Below, in pieces: positions 1-9,600 of a stretch of DNA of 64,000 nt. The stretch is from Bettongia penicillata ogilbyi (Eukaryota; Chordata; Mammalia; Diprotodontia; Potoroidae), in assembly GCA_023548195.1 (NCBI GenBank), contig JAJHZJ010000699.1:3257175-3321174 (forward strand), written 5' to 3'. The notes beneath the pieces were generated by a model. That model had not been told where the DNA came from. It ran no database searches and saw only the letters and a list, made by a program, of their open reading frames with translations. Every line of letters begins with the position of its first letter. Position 1 is the stretch's first letter. Made by a program: the position numbers and the translations under genes.

Positions 1-240
1 TTGTTTTGAGTGAGGGAGGGCTGTGCAGGTCACCAGCCTCACTTCTCCTCCAGAATCATCTGAATCCAGTGACCAGATATTCATCAGGATGACGAGATGA
101 CCCAGGATTAGGCAATTAGGGTTAAGTGACTTGCCCAAGGTCACACAGCTAGTGAGTGTCAAGTGTCTGAGGTGAGATTTGAACTCAGGTCCTCCTGACC
201 TGCACTGATGCTTTATCCACTGCATCACATAGATATCCCT
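1..240 (+). mobile_element. Marsupial SINE, WSINE1-like, cut by window start
   Basis: Starts inside the element with GAGTGAGGGAGGGCTGTGCA and a CACCAGCCTCACTT segment, then a MIR/CORE-like part (TGACTTGCCCAAGGTCACAC, TTTGAACTCAGGTC) and a tRNA-SINE style end. The family name is from memory; the marsupial SINE class is clear. Confidence 0.7.
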
Positions 241-1159
241 TTTTCACCAAGGCCCATGCTGGCTAGGTAGAGGACCTCGCTGCTGCCTCATGCAAGGTAA
301 CAGGACCTTGCTGCTTGCTTGCCAGGGTGTGGCCTGCTGCTTGTTTACTTTCACTGCCTGCAGTGCATTGCAGTCACTCATGCCTCATTGAGACAATTCT
401 TTTCTGTTGATATTCTAAATTATCTAAAACTAGAAAATTGTTTCATCTGCTCCTTTCTGTCACTCTAGAATTTGTTTTGAGGTGTTATTTTAAAGTTGTT
501 TGGAGGGGAATTTGGGAAAGTTCTGAAGGTCTTACCTTGCTTTGCCATCTTGACTTCACTTTCTAAGTCTGCAAGAACCTTATCAAAGAGAATTGTAGGG
601 AAAATTGTTTGTATTTCACGTAGGGTATCTATTCTTTCAAAATAAGTGAAACTCTTAACCTAATGATCTTATGGAATGGAATGCTTTTGGATTTCTTTTT
701 TTCTTTTAATATGAATTTACTGGATAAAGTAAAACTTGAGAACTACAGTAGGTAGTGTTACTGTTGTTTTAGAATGGGCAGTAAGGTGTCCTAATTTGGT
801 ACCAATTATTAAAAGAGCCCTTAAATAACCTGGAAAGGTCACATTGTCCTAGATCTAAATAGAGACACCTGAAGCACCGTCATAGGAAATTCACATCAAC
901 CTGCTATAAAATCTGGAGCACCTAGCAGTTTAAATATTTCTGTGGGTCTATTCTAATGTACTAGAACCTGTGCCAGGTTTATCTCATCAATCAGCCTATT
1001 TTGGAGGGATAGAATGCGAATCAATATGGTTAAGTTTTGGATTAGTCATCTTCCAAGAACAAAAAACAAAGGTATTAGATCGTTAGCTTTCTGAAAGCTC
1101 TAGTATTTTTCAGTGGTGTTCCTTTTCAGATCCTCTAGGTATTCAAATGAAGAGGGTCT
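241..1159. other. Intron, no feature recognised
   Basis: AT-rich YTHDC2 intron sequence. I found no exon, RNA gene or confidently named repeat here. Confidence 0.5.
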
Positions 1160-1174
1160 AAAAGTATTCTTTGA
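1160..1174 (+). repeat. Target-site duplication of HAL1-A, left copy
   Basis: AAAAGTATTCTTTGA, repeated exactly at 4049-4063. A 15-bp duplication is the normal size for L1-machinery insertion. Confidence 0.92.
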
Positions 1175-1186
1175 GGGGGTGGAGCC

Positions 1187-1196
1187 AAGATGGCGG
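1187..1196 (+). promoter_or_regulatory. YY1-like site at the HAL1-A 5' end
   Basis: AAGATGGCGG within GGAGCCAAGATGGCGGAG, 12 bases into the element. It matches the YY1 consensus and the place of the YY1 site in human L1, where YY1 sets the transcription start. The other HAL1 copies keep AAGATGGC but most have A instead of the final CG. Confidence 0.55.
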
Positions 1197-1652
1197 AGTA
1201 GAAAGACGCACGTCTACGAGCTCCGAACCCACAGCCCATAGAATTAATGTAAAAAGAGATCCCCATAAGTTCTGAATCACTGCAAGGTGCGCAAAAACAG
1301 AGTGGAAGAGATTTCCGTTCTGGAGAGCCGTCCCCAACGTCCGTCGCACCCCGGAAAGCGGACCCCACCCCAGCGCTGCCCTGGCCGTGGCCCCAGAGAA
1401 GCTGATCCGAGCAGGCTTCAGGAACGAAAGCTCCGGCGGCCTGGAAGGTTCCTCTCCCACAGAAGCTACAGGTCAGTGAGAGAGACAGCTGGGCTGGAAG
1501 AGGGGAGCAGGGTGTCTCCGTGACTCGGGCCCCCTCAGGAGGAAGTGGCGGCAGTAGAGATGGGGACAGGAAGCAGCGGAGGCAGAGGTGGGGGCGGCGG
1601 CGGAGGCAGCTGCGGCGGCAGCCCGGGACTCTCCCAGCAGCAGGCAGATCTT

Positions 1653-1797
1653 CATTACTGAAAGTCTCTGCATAAACCCCCTGAGGGAGCTGAGCCTGGG
1701 AGATGGCCCTGCCCCACCCCGCTCCATTACTGAAGGTCTCTGCATAAAGCCCCTGAGGCAGCTGAGCCTGGGAGGCGGCCCTGCCCCCACCCCAGCA
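1653..1797 (+). repeat. Two ~72-bp tandem units in HAL1-A 5' UTR
   Basis: CATTACTGAA.GTCTCTGCAT starts at 1653 and again at 1725, each followed by AAACCCCCTGAGG-like and CTGAGCCTGGGAG-like sequence and a C-rich end. The reverse HAL1-E carries the same type of units around 54420-54665. They recall promoter monomers of rodent L1s, but that function is not shown. Confidence 0.65.
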
Positions 1798-1933
1798 CCA
1801 GAACTAAAGCTCACATTGATTAGCAACTGCTTGCCGCGGAAAGCCCATTTGAACCTCAGACCCCAAGCACTAGCTGGGCGGATCTAGGCAGGGGTGGACA
1901 GGAATCTCAGAAGTCAAGTAACTGGCTGGGAAA

Positions 1934-3024
1934 ATGCCTAGAAAAGGGAAGAAAAATAAGACTATCGAGATTTTTTTCGAACAGATGCAAATGATCCCGA
2001 CCTTCGGATCTGATGAAGATGAGGACGTATTCTTGCCATCAGGGAAAGACGTGGAGGGTGGGGCCTCAGTACCCCAGACATCCCAGGGGGATGTCGGGTG
2101 GGCTCAGGCCTTGGAAGAGCTCAAAAAGGATTTTGAAAAGTTAGACAGGTGGAGGAAAAACTGGGAAGAGAGATGCAAGAAAAGTATGAAAAACAGGTCA
2201 ATACCTTGGTAGAGGAGACCCAAAAAAATGCTGAGGAAAATAACACCTTGAAAAATAGGCTCACTCAATTGGCAAAAGAGGTTCAAAAAGCCAATGAGGA
2301 GAAGAATGCTTTCAAAAGCAGAATTAGCCAAATGGAAAAAGAGGTTCAAAAGCTCACTGAAGAGAATAGTTCTCTCAAAATTAGAATGGAACAGATGGAG
2401 TCTAATGACTTTCTGAGAAACCAAGAAATCACCAAACAAAACCAAAAGAATGAAAAAATGGAAGAGAATGTGAAATATCTCATTGGAAAAACAACTGACC
2501 TGGAAAATAGATCCAGGAGAGACAATTTAAAAATTATGAGACTACCTGAAAGTCATGATCAAAAAAAGAGCCTGGACATCATCTTCCATGAAATTATCAA
2601 GGAAAACTGCCCTGACATTCTAGAACCAGATGGCAAAGTAAGTATTGAAAGAATCCATCGATCACCACCTGAAAGAGATCCAAAAAGAGAAACTCCTAGG
2701 AACATTGTGGCCAAATTCCAGAACTCCCAGCTCAAGGAAAAAATCTTGCAAGCAGCTAGAAACAAACAATTCCAGTACTGTGGAAATACAATCAGGATAA
2801 CTCAAGATCTAGCAGCTTCTACATTAAGGGATCGAAGGGTGTGGAATAGGATATTCCAGAAGGCAAAGGAACTAGGACTCAAACCAAGAATCACCTACCC
2901 AGCAAAACTGAGTATAATACTTCAGGGGAAAATATGGTCTTTCAATGAAACAGAGGACTTTCAATCATTCTTGATGAAAAGACCAGAGCTGAAAAGAAAA
3001 TCTGACTTTCAAACACAAGAATGA
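1934..3024 (+). pseudogene. HAL1-A ORF1 (L1 ORF1p-like RNA-binding protein), frameshifted
   Basis: Starts MPRKGKKNKTIEIFFEQMQM. Relative to HAL1-E, a 4-bp deletion at 2140/2141 (AAAAGCAAGTTAG became AAAAGTTAG) shifts the frame; the rest is open from about 2149 to the TGA at 3022-3024. Domains: a heptad-rich coiled coil (roughly 2200-2500), an RRM starting near NRSRRDNLKIM, and a C-terminal domain with ITQDLAASTLRDRR and ITYPAKLS, all hallmarks of L1 ORF1p. The family forms trimers that coat L1 RNA; this copy cannot make the full protein. Confidence 0.85.
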
Positions 3025-4048
3025 AAAGAAGCATGAAAAAGTAAACAGCAAAGAGAAGTCTTAAGAGACTTACCAGAAGTGAACTGTTTACACTCATACA
3101 GGGAAAGACAACATTTGTAACTCTTAAAACTTTTCAGTATCTGGGTAGTTGGTGGGACCACACACACACACATGTACACGCATGCACACACACACACACA
3201 TACACACATGCACACACATACAGAGACAGAGAGCACAGATTGAATTGAATAGGATGGGACCATATCTTAAAAGAAATTAAGGTAAATGGTGAGAGAGAAA
3301 TGTAGTGGGAGGAAAGAGGGTGAAATGGAATGGGGTAAATTATATGTCATTTAAGAGGCAAGCAGGAGACTTTTTAGTGGAGGGAAAAAGGAGAGCTGAG
3401 GAAAAAAAACAAGAAGTTTACCCTCATCACATTTGACTAAAGGAAGGAATAAAATGCACACTCATTTTGGTATGTAAACCTATCTTACAGTACAGGAAAG
3501 TGGGGGAGAAGGAGATAAGCAAGGGGAGGGATGATGGAAGGGAGGGCAAAGGGAGGAGGGAGCAATTTGAAGTCAATACTCAGGGAGGGACAGGATCAAA
3601 AGACAGAAGAGAAACAATGAGGGGCAGGGTAGGATGGAGGGTAATTCAGTTAGTCTTACACAACACGACTATCAGGGAAGTCATTTGCAAAACTACACAG
3701 ATATGGCCTATATTGAATTGCCTGCCTTCCCAAAGGGAATGGGTGGGGAGGGAGGGATCGGGAGAATTTGGAACTCATAGTTTTAGGAACAACTGTGTAG
3801 TATTGTTGTTGCTACTAGGAAAGAAGACATACAGTTAATGAGGAATAGAAAGCCATCTGGCCCTACAGGAGAAAAGAGAAGATGGAAACAAGAGAAGGGA
3901 GGGATGACGGAAGAGAGGGCAGATTGGAGATAGGGAAAATTAGATTGCTGGGTGTATTGGGGTGGGGGGAGGGGATAAAAGGGGAGAAAATTTGGAACCC
4001 AAAATTTTGTGAAAATGAATGTAAAAAGTTAAATAAATAAAAAAAAAT

Positions 4049-4063
4049 AAAAGTATTCTTTGA
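4049..4063 (+). repeat. Target-site duplication of HAL1-A, right copy
   Basis: Exact copy of 1160-1174, directly after the A-rich tail. Confidence 0.92.
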
Positions 4064-4221
4064 ATTGCCATATGGCAACTGGACAGCTCATTTTATTTTT
4101 ACAGATCTTGACCATTATTTAAAGAAATTCATGAACCTTGAAAAGTAAATAAAACTAAAAGCAAATTTACTGAGAAATATTTGATAAACTTTTAAAAAAT
4201 ATTTTGGATTGCTTTCATTTT

Positions 4222-4776
4222 TATTTCGCATTTCCCAAACGTATTGTTCTTTTACTCCCCTCCCTAACAAGCCTTGTCTTACAGAAAGAGATTAAAGAAG
4301 AGGGGGAAAACAGATCAACTCACATCATGTTTGTATTGACTGTATACGGAATGGAATTTTCTACACTTAGAACCCTACCTTTTCAATGAAAGATAGGAAG
4401 TGCCTTTGTTTACTCTTTTCCAGGTCCATACTTGATCATTTTAATTATTCATTGTTCCGTTTTGTTTGTTCTTTGTGTTTATATTGTAGTCATTTGTATA
4501 TTGTTTTCCTGATTTTACTTACTTCACTGTCAGTTCATATAGGGCCTTCCATATTTCTCTGTATTGTTTATGTTTGTTTTTTCTTACAGTGCATTAGTCA
4601 TTCTGCAACCAATATGTTCTTGCTTTATCTTCAGTTCTTTGCTCCCCCCCCCAAAAAAAATCCTTCTATGAATTTTTTGGTCTGTGTGGTATATTTTTTT
4701 CTATTATTGCCATCTTGTGGTTTATGCCTTTGTAGTAGTATATATGAGTCAACAGTAATTGACATTCCTCTCCCCA
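4222..4776 (-). mobile_element. L1 3'-end fragment, reverse
   Basis: Reads backwards through the marsupial L1 3' region: CAGTTCATATAGGGCCTTCC, CAGTTCTTTGC, and the reverse of the segment preceding the GTGGTGGCAAAGAATTG motif. Meets a forward L1 3' end at about 4777, so the two are arranged 5' end to 5' end. Boundaries approximate. Confidence 0.6.
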
Positions 4777-5370
4777 AAGAGATCATTGAAAAAGGAAAAG
4801 GACAAAGATATTTATATCAGTTCTTTTTGTGGTGGCAAAGAATTGAAAATTGAAGAGATGTCCATCAATTGAGGTGTTGCTGAACAAGTTGTGTACATGA
4901 TAGTGATGGAATATATTGTGCTATAAGGAATACAAGTAGAGGATGCTTTCAGAAAAAATCTGGGAAGATTTACATGAAGTGACACAAAATGAAATGAGCA
5001 GAATCAGGGGAACATTGTATATAGTAATCACAGTATTATAAGGATGATCAGCTGTGAAAGACTTAGCCATTCCCAGCAATACAATGATCCAAGATAATTC
5101 TGAAGGACTTACGATGAAAAATGCTATCCACCTCCAGAGAAAGAACTGACATCTGAGTGCCAAAGGAAGCATCCACTTTTTGCTATTTTTATGATCCTTT
5201 TTTTTATTTTTTGGTCTGTATTTTCTTGCACAATATGACTAATATGGAAATGTTTTTTCATGCCTGCACATTTATAACTGATATCATATTCCTTGCCTTC
5301 TCCAGGAGGGAGAGGTGTGGGAGAAAGGGACAAAATTTGGAACTCAAAAATTTACAAAACAAATAGCTCC
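4777..5370 (+). mobile_element. L1 3'-end fragment, forward
   Basis: TTTTTGTGGTGGCAAAGAAT at about 4825, then GATGTCCATCAATTG, GAACATTGTATATAGTAATC and GGAACTCAAAAATTTACAAA. These mark the end of L1 ORF2/3' UTR in marsupials and correspond to the L1M-type 3' end of placentals. 5'-truncated. Confidence 0.7.
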
Positions 5371-5474
5371 TTTTTCAGCCTGTTAACCACTGCTACCACT
5401 GTCAATTAAATGAAAACATTTCTAATAATGATTTTTTTTTGTCTGCACTTGCGATTTCAAGAGTGTGGAAATTG

Positions 5475-5720
5475 TGTTATAATTCACATTTTTATAGTAC
5501 TTGTAGGTTTACAAATCACTTTCCTCACAACAACCCTTTGGAATTGGGGGTGTGATGTTATCATTCTCATTTTACAGATAAAGAAATTAAGACTCAGAGA
5601 AATTAAAAATTTACATAGGGCAATATAGTCAGTTGAAGTTGAGAAGCAAAATTTGAACACAGGTCTTCTGACTCCAAGTTCAGTGTTCTTTGCACTATAT
5701 CTCACTGCTGTCTCCATAAA
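5475..5720 (+). mobile_element. MIR/THER-type SINE
   Basis: TTTACAAATCACTTTCCTCA, then CATTTTACAGATAAAGAAAT and TTTGAACACAGGTCTTCTGA: the 5' part, CORE and tail of a MIR-like SINE. Confidence 0.65.
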
Positions 5721-6129
5721 TTGTTTTACCACAACCCCAGAAGAAAAGCAGGAAAAATGGCACAGAACTGACATTTATTTGCCACCAAGGAAATTTTAAT
5801 TTAGGTCACCTTCTTAATTTTGAGGATATTATGATTATAAGTATATAATTTTGTTTTTTAACAAGACAACATCTTATCATTACATATGGCGTTAATAAAA
5901 GTTGTTATTCAGTAATATCTGCCTCTCTGTCACCCTATTTGGGATTTTCTTGGCAAGCCCTAATTCAGCAGTCTGGTCAAGGAGCACAGCCTATTTAAAA
6001 TAGACACTGATTTTACAATACCTTAAAGCGGTAATTGTAGTTGGTGTGGCTTTTTGGTGTTCTAGGGTACAAAAAGCCCAGCTTTTAGTGCCTTATACAT
6101 GTTATGTATCTGAACCTAACCTGTAATTT

Positions 6130-6290
6130 ATTACTGCAGATGTTGTCCCCATTTTAGTGGTAAAGAATTTCAAGTTTAGAAAGGTTAAGTGACTCGCCCA
6201 TGGTCTTATACCTCCTAAGAGTTGGAGACAAAATTTGAACTCAGGATTTCCTGACTCCAAACTAACCCTGTCTTCTGTGCCGTGTTTCTT
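6130..6290 (+). mobile_element. MIR/THER-type SINE fragment
   Basis: CCCATTTTAGTGGTAAAGAA, AAGTGACTCGCCCATGGTC and TTTGAACTCAGGATTTCCTG are the CORE-SINE landmarks. Confidence 0.6.
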
Positions 6291-6478
6291 CAAGGGGACT
6301 TCAAGCACCTTTGAAACCCCAAATAGCAATTATCATTAGGCTCTGTGAATTTGCCATCTATTCGACAGTATAGTAGTAGGTAAAGTAAATTTGTAATATA
6401 ATGTTGAGAAAGTACTGGCTTTTGAAATTTTGCTTTTTATGAGAAATTAGATTTTCTTTATTCTGTTTGCTTTTTAAG

Positions 6479-6657
6479 TGCTTCATTGGAGTTTGGAAAT
6501 CTAGATGAAAGTTCCTTAGTCCAAGCAAATGGAAGTGATCTTAATGCAGAAGACAGAGAATTACTGAAAGCATACCATCACAGCTTTGATGATGAAAAAG
6601 TGGACTTGGATTTGATTATGCACCTTCTCTATAATATCTGCCATAGCTGTGATGCTG
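6479..6657 (+). CDS. YTHDC2: YTHDC2 exon W1: junction from ankyrin insertion to RecA2
   Basis: Encodes residues 1-59 plus the first base of codon 60. Acidic stretch LEFGNLDESSLV followed by HHSFDDEKVDLDLIMHLLYN, the entry into the second RecA lobe after the ankyrin insertion. The acceptor follows a T-rich tract ending TTTTTAAG; the donor is GTAAAT. The first exon base completes a codon begun upstream of the window. An open frame runs a few codons past the donor but does not match the protein. Confidence 0.95.
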
Positions 6658-9600
6658 GTAAATATGTACTGTATGTTAAACTTAAGGAACCAAAATAATT
6701 CTATTTTAAGGTGATTTTTGTTTTTCCAAAATATATATATATAGTAATGCATGAATAGTTCCAAAAATGATTTTAGTGTTACAAATTGGCTATACTTAGG
6801 TTGTTTCATATTGGTAGACCTTCAGTAAATATTTCTTGTTTGATTCAAGTTGTATTAAGTTTTGTTGGACTTTTTTTTTCTTTATTTTTTCCATAGGCGC
6901 AATCTTAATTTTCCTGCCTGGATATGATGAAATTGTTGGACTGAGGGATCGCATTCTGTTTGATGACAAGCGTTTTGCAGATAATGCACATAGGTAGAAT
7001 CATAGAATTTTAGAACTGGAATGGCCCTTAGAGATTATCTAGTTCAAGTCATGTATTTTGTAGATGAGAGGAAATTGAAACCCAGAGAGGTGAAGTTATT
7101 TATCTAAGTGAAGCTGAAGTTTTCTTATTTAGTTCATTGCTAATCTTTTTAATGTACTATTATACTATCTCTTGTTACCCATAGGTATCAAGTCTTTATG
7201 CTTCACTCAAATATGCAAACTTCTGATCAAAAAAAGGTACTAAAAAATCCACCCTCAGGCATTCGGAAAATAGTAAGTGTCATACAGATTTTCATTTCAG
7301 TTCTTACTTTTTTTCTGTTTCTAGCATTACTTTAAAAATAATATTCTTATTGCAGATCCTTTCTACCAATATTGCAGAAACCAGCATTACAGTCAATGAT
7401 GTTGTCTTTGTTATTGATTCTGGCAAGGTGAAAGAGGTATGTTTTGTTGTTATTAGCTCCCATATATTTAGTTATGACTTACGTATATGACAAATCTATG
7501 TCACCAGGTGCCTGTTGGACATACTGTTTGTCCAAAACTAGACACTAGAATTTCCCTCAAACTTCAGTATTTTAAAATTCCTATTATTGTCAAGGGAGAA
7601 TACAACCATCCTTCCATTAACTCAGGTTCATAACTTCGGTGTCGTCCTTGATTTTTCATTGTGACTCACCCACATATCCAGTCAGTTTCAAGTTTTGTCA
7701 TTTCTGTCTTCAGAGCATCTCTCAAGCCTTCCCTTTCTACTCACACAACCACGATCCTAGTTCAGGCTGTCATCATCTCTTGCCTGTACTATATTGCAGC
7801 AGCCTGTTAGTGTTAGCGTAGCTAGGTGGCACAGTGAGTAGAGAGCTGGCCCCAGAATCAGGAATCCTCTTCTTCTCAAGTTCATATCTGGCTTCACATA
7901 CTTACTAGCTGTGTGGCCATGGGCAAGTCACTTACTTAACCTTGTATGCCTCATCTGAAATGATTGAACCACAGCAAATTAGTCAGTCTTATCTAAGTCT
8001 CTCCTTCTTTCATTCTGTCTTTCACAAAAGCAATAAGAGTTATTTTGCTGAAGTACACTTTGACCATAATACCTCCCTGTATTCTGTAAAGTCCTGTGGC
8101 TCTTACCCCTAGGGTAAAATATAAACTCCTGTATTTGCATTTGACAAAAGCTCTTCACAACCCATTTCCAACTGACCTTTCAGTCTTTTTCTACATTACT
8201 TCCCTGCAGACACTCTGTGGTCTGGCATACTTGCTGTTCCTCAGAGGTGATGCTCCATCTTCCTTCCTTGTGCCTTTGCACTGTATGTCTCCTATTCCTT
8301 CCTCATCTCTGCCTCTCAAATTCCTGATTTTCTTCAAAAGACTCAGTTGAAATGCCATCTTTTGTTCCTTTCTTGGTCCCTTCAATTGCTAGTGCTTCTA
8401 AGTTTATTAAATACCCATTTCATATGTATCTTGTATATAACTATATATGTATATGTTTTCTCCCCAGTTAGAATGTTCACTCCTGAAGGACAGGGACTAT
8501 TTTGCGTTTTTCTCTAGATCCCTAGCACTTAATAAAATGTTGGGTACAAAGTTTTTGTTGTTGTTCAGTTGTTTCAGGCTTGACCAACTCTTCATGACCC
8601 CATTTGAGATTTTTCTGGCAAAGATACTAGAGAGGTTTGTCATTTCCTTCTTCAGCTCATTTTGCAGATGAGGAAACTGAAGCAAGCAGTGTAGTGACTT
8701 GTCCAGAGTCACATAGGTAGTCAATGGCTGAGTCCAGAAAAGTAAATCTTCCGAACTTTAGACCCAGCACTCTATCCACTGACACCTAGCTGCCCTTGGT
8801 ACAAAAGGGATGCTTAATAAATCCTTGTTGATTAATAGTGAATCACTTCACCACTTAGATCTTGAGGAAAGTAATAGATAAGATCTGAGCCTAATGGACA
8901 TTCTTACAGCCAGAATTCACTATAATAAAAATGTTCTTGGTCTCAGGTATTGTCCTATTGTAAAGGCAAGTTTCTTATCTCAGAGTAGAATAAATACTGA
9001 ATCATAAATACTAAAATACAATGAATTCTTATCTATTTTGTACCTTAAAAGCCACTTGCTAATATAGGAGGGAGGGAGAGAGACTGGCATCTAATTGTTT
9101 AGTATTATGTGAGGAGGGAAGTAGAGGTATTACAAAGTTGTAGAAACTTTTCATTTGGACAATAGTAGATGGTTGCAAAGGGTCATGAAGTTTCCTTGGT
9201 GGGTTCTAGAAGTAACAGATAGCCTTGTTTTTCTTAAAAGAAGAAAAAAACCAAATGAAACATTATCTTCTCAGTTCCTTCTTTCTGTATAGTGGCAGTT
9301 TTCATATTTTATGGAAAACTCAATAGAAAAAAAAAGAATGAAACTTCAGGAATGTTTCTCAACTAATCAATAGTAGGAGCAATTAATTATTTTAGAAAAA
9401 AATGTTTCCCACATCATTGAAAAAAATCTATATTGAATCTACACACTAAAATTAAGCTTCATTAAGATTATTTTCTTTCAATTATTGGTTACTTTGAGGA
9501 ACTAATCTTCAGAAATATTAGAACAATTCTAATGTGAACGAATTTGGGCACTTTTCAGAAATTTACCATAACAGATGAAAATTACAAAAGATGTATTTTA

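Larger units (their letters stand above)
1175..4048 (+). mobile_element. Full-length HAL1 (half-L1) element A
   Basis: Complete ORF1-only L1 derivative: 5' UTR (1175-1933, CpG-rich), ORF1 (1934-3024), a roughly 1-kb 3' UTR with a CA-rich tract and purine/G-rich blocks, and an A-rich tail. Perfect 15-bp target-site duplications bracket it. No ORF2 (endonuclease/RT) lies between ORF1 and the tail, so it must have been moved by L1 proteins in trans (inference from the known HAL1 class). Inserted in sense with YTHDC2. Confidence 0.9.

Noticed and set aside
1473..1887. Open frames on both strands in the GC-rich 5' UTR of HAL1-A (and the 137-167 codon frames at 54501-55055)
   Set aside because: They arise from the high GC content and tandem units of the HAL1 5' UTR; they have no codon bias or family match.
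1934..3024. HAL1 ORF1 as a domesticated host gene
   Set aside because: Every copy is broken, each lies in a retrotransposon with target-site duplications, and nothing suggests selection to keep one.
3009..3263. Open frame with Cys/Val repeats (also at 13475-13735)
   Set aside because: These are translations of CA/TG dinucleotide tracts in HAL1 3' UTRs, not proteins.
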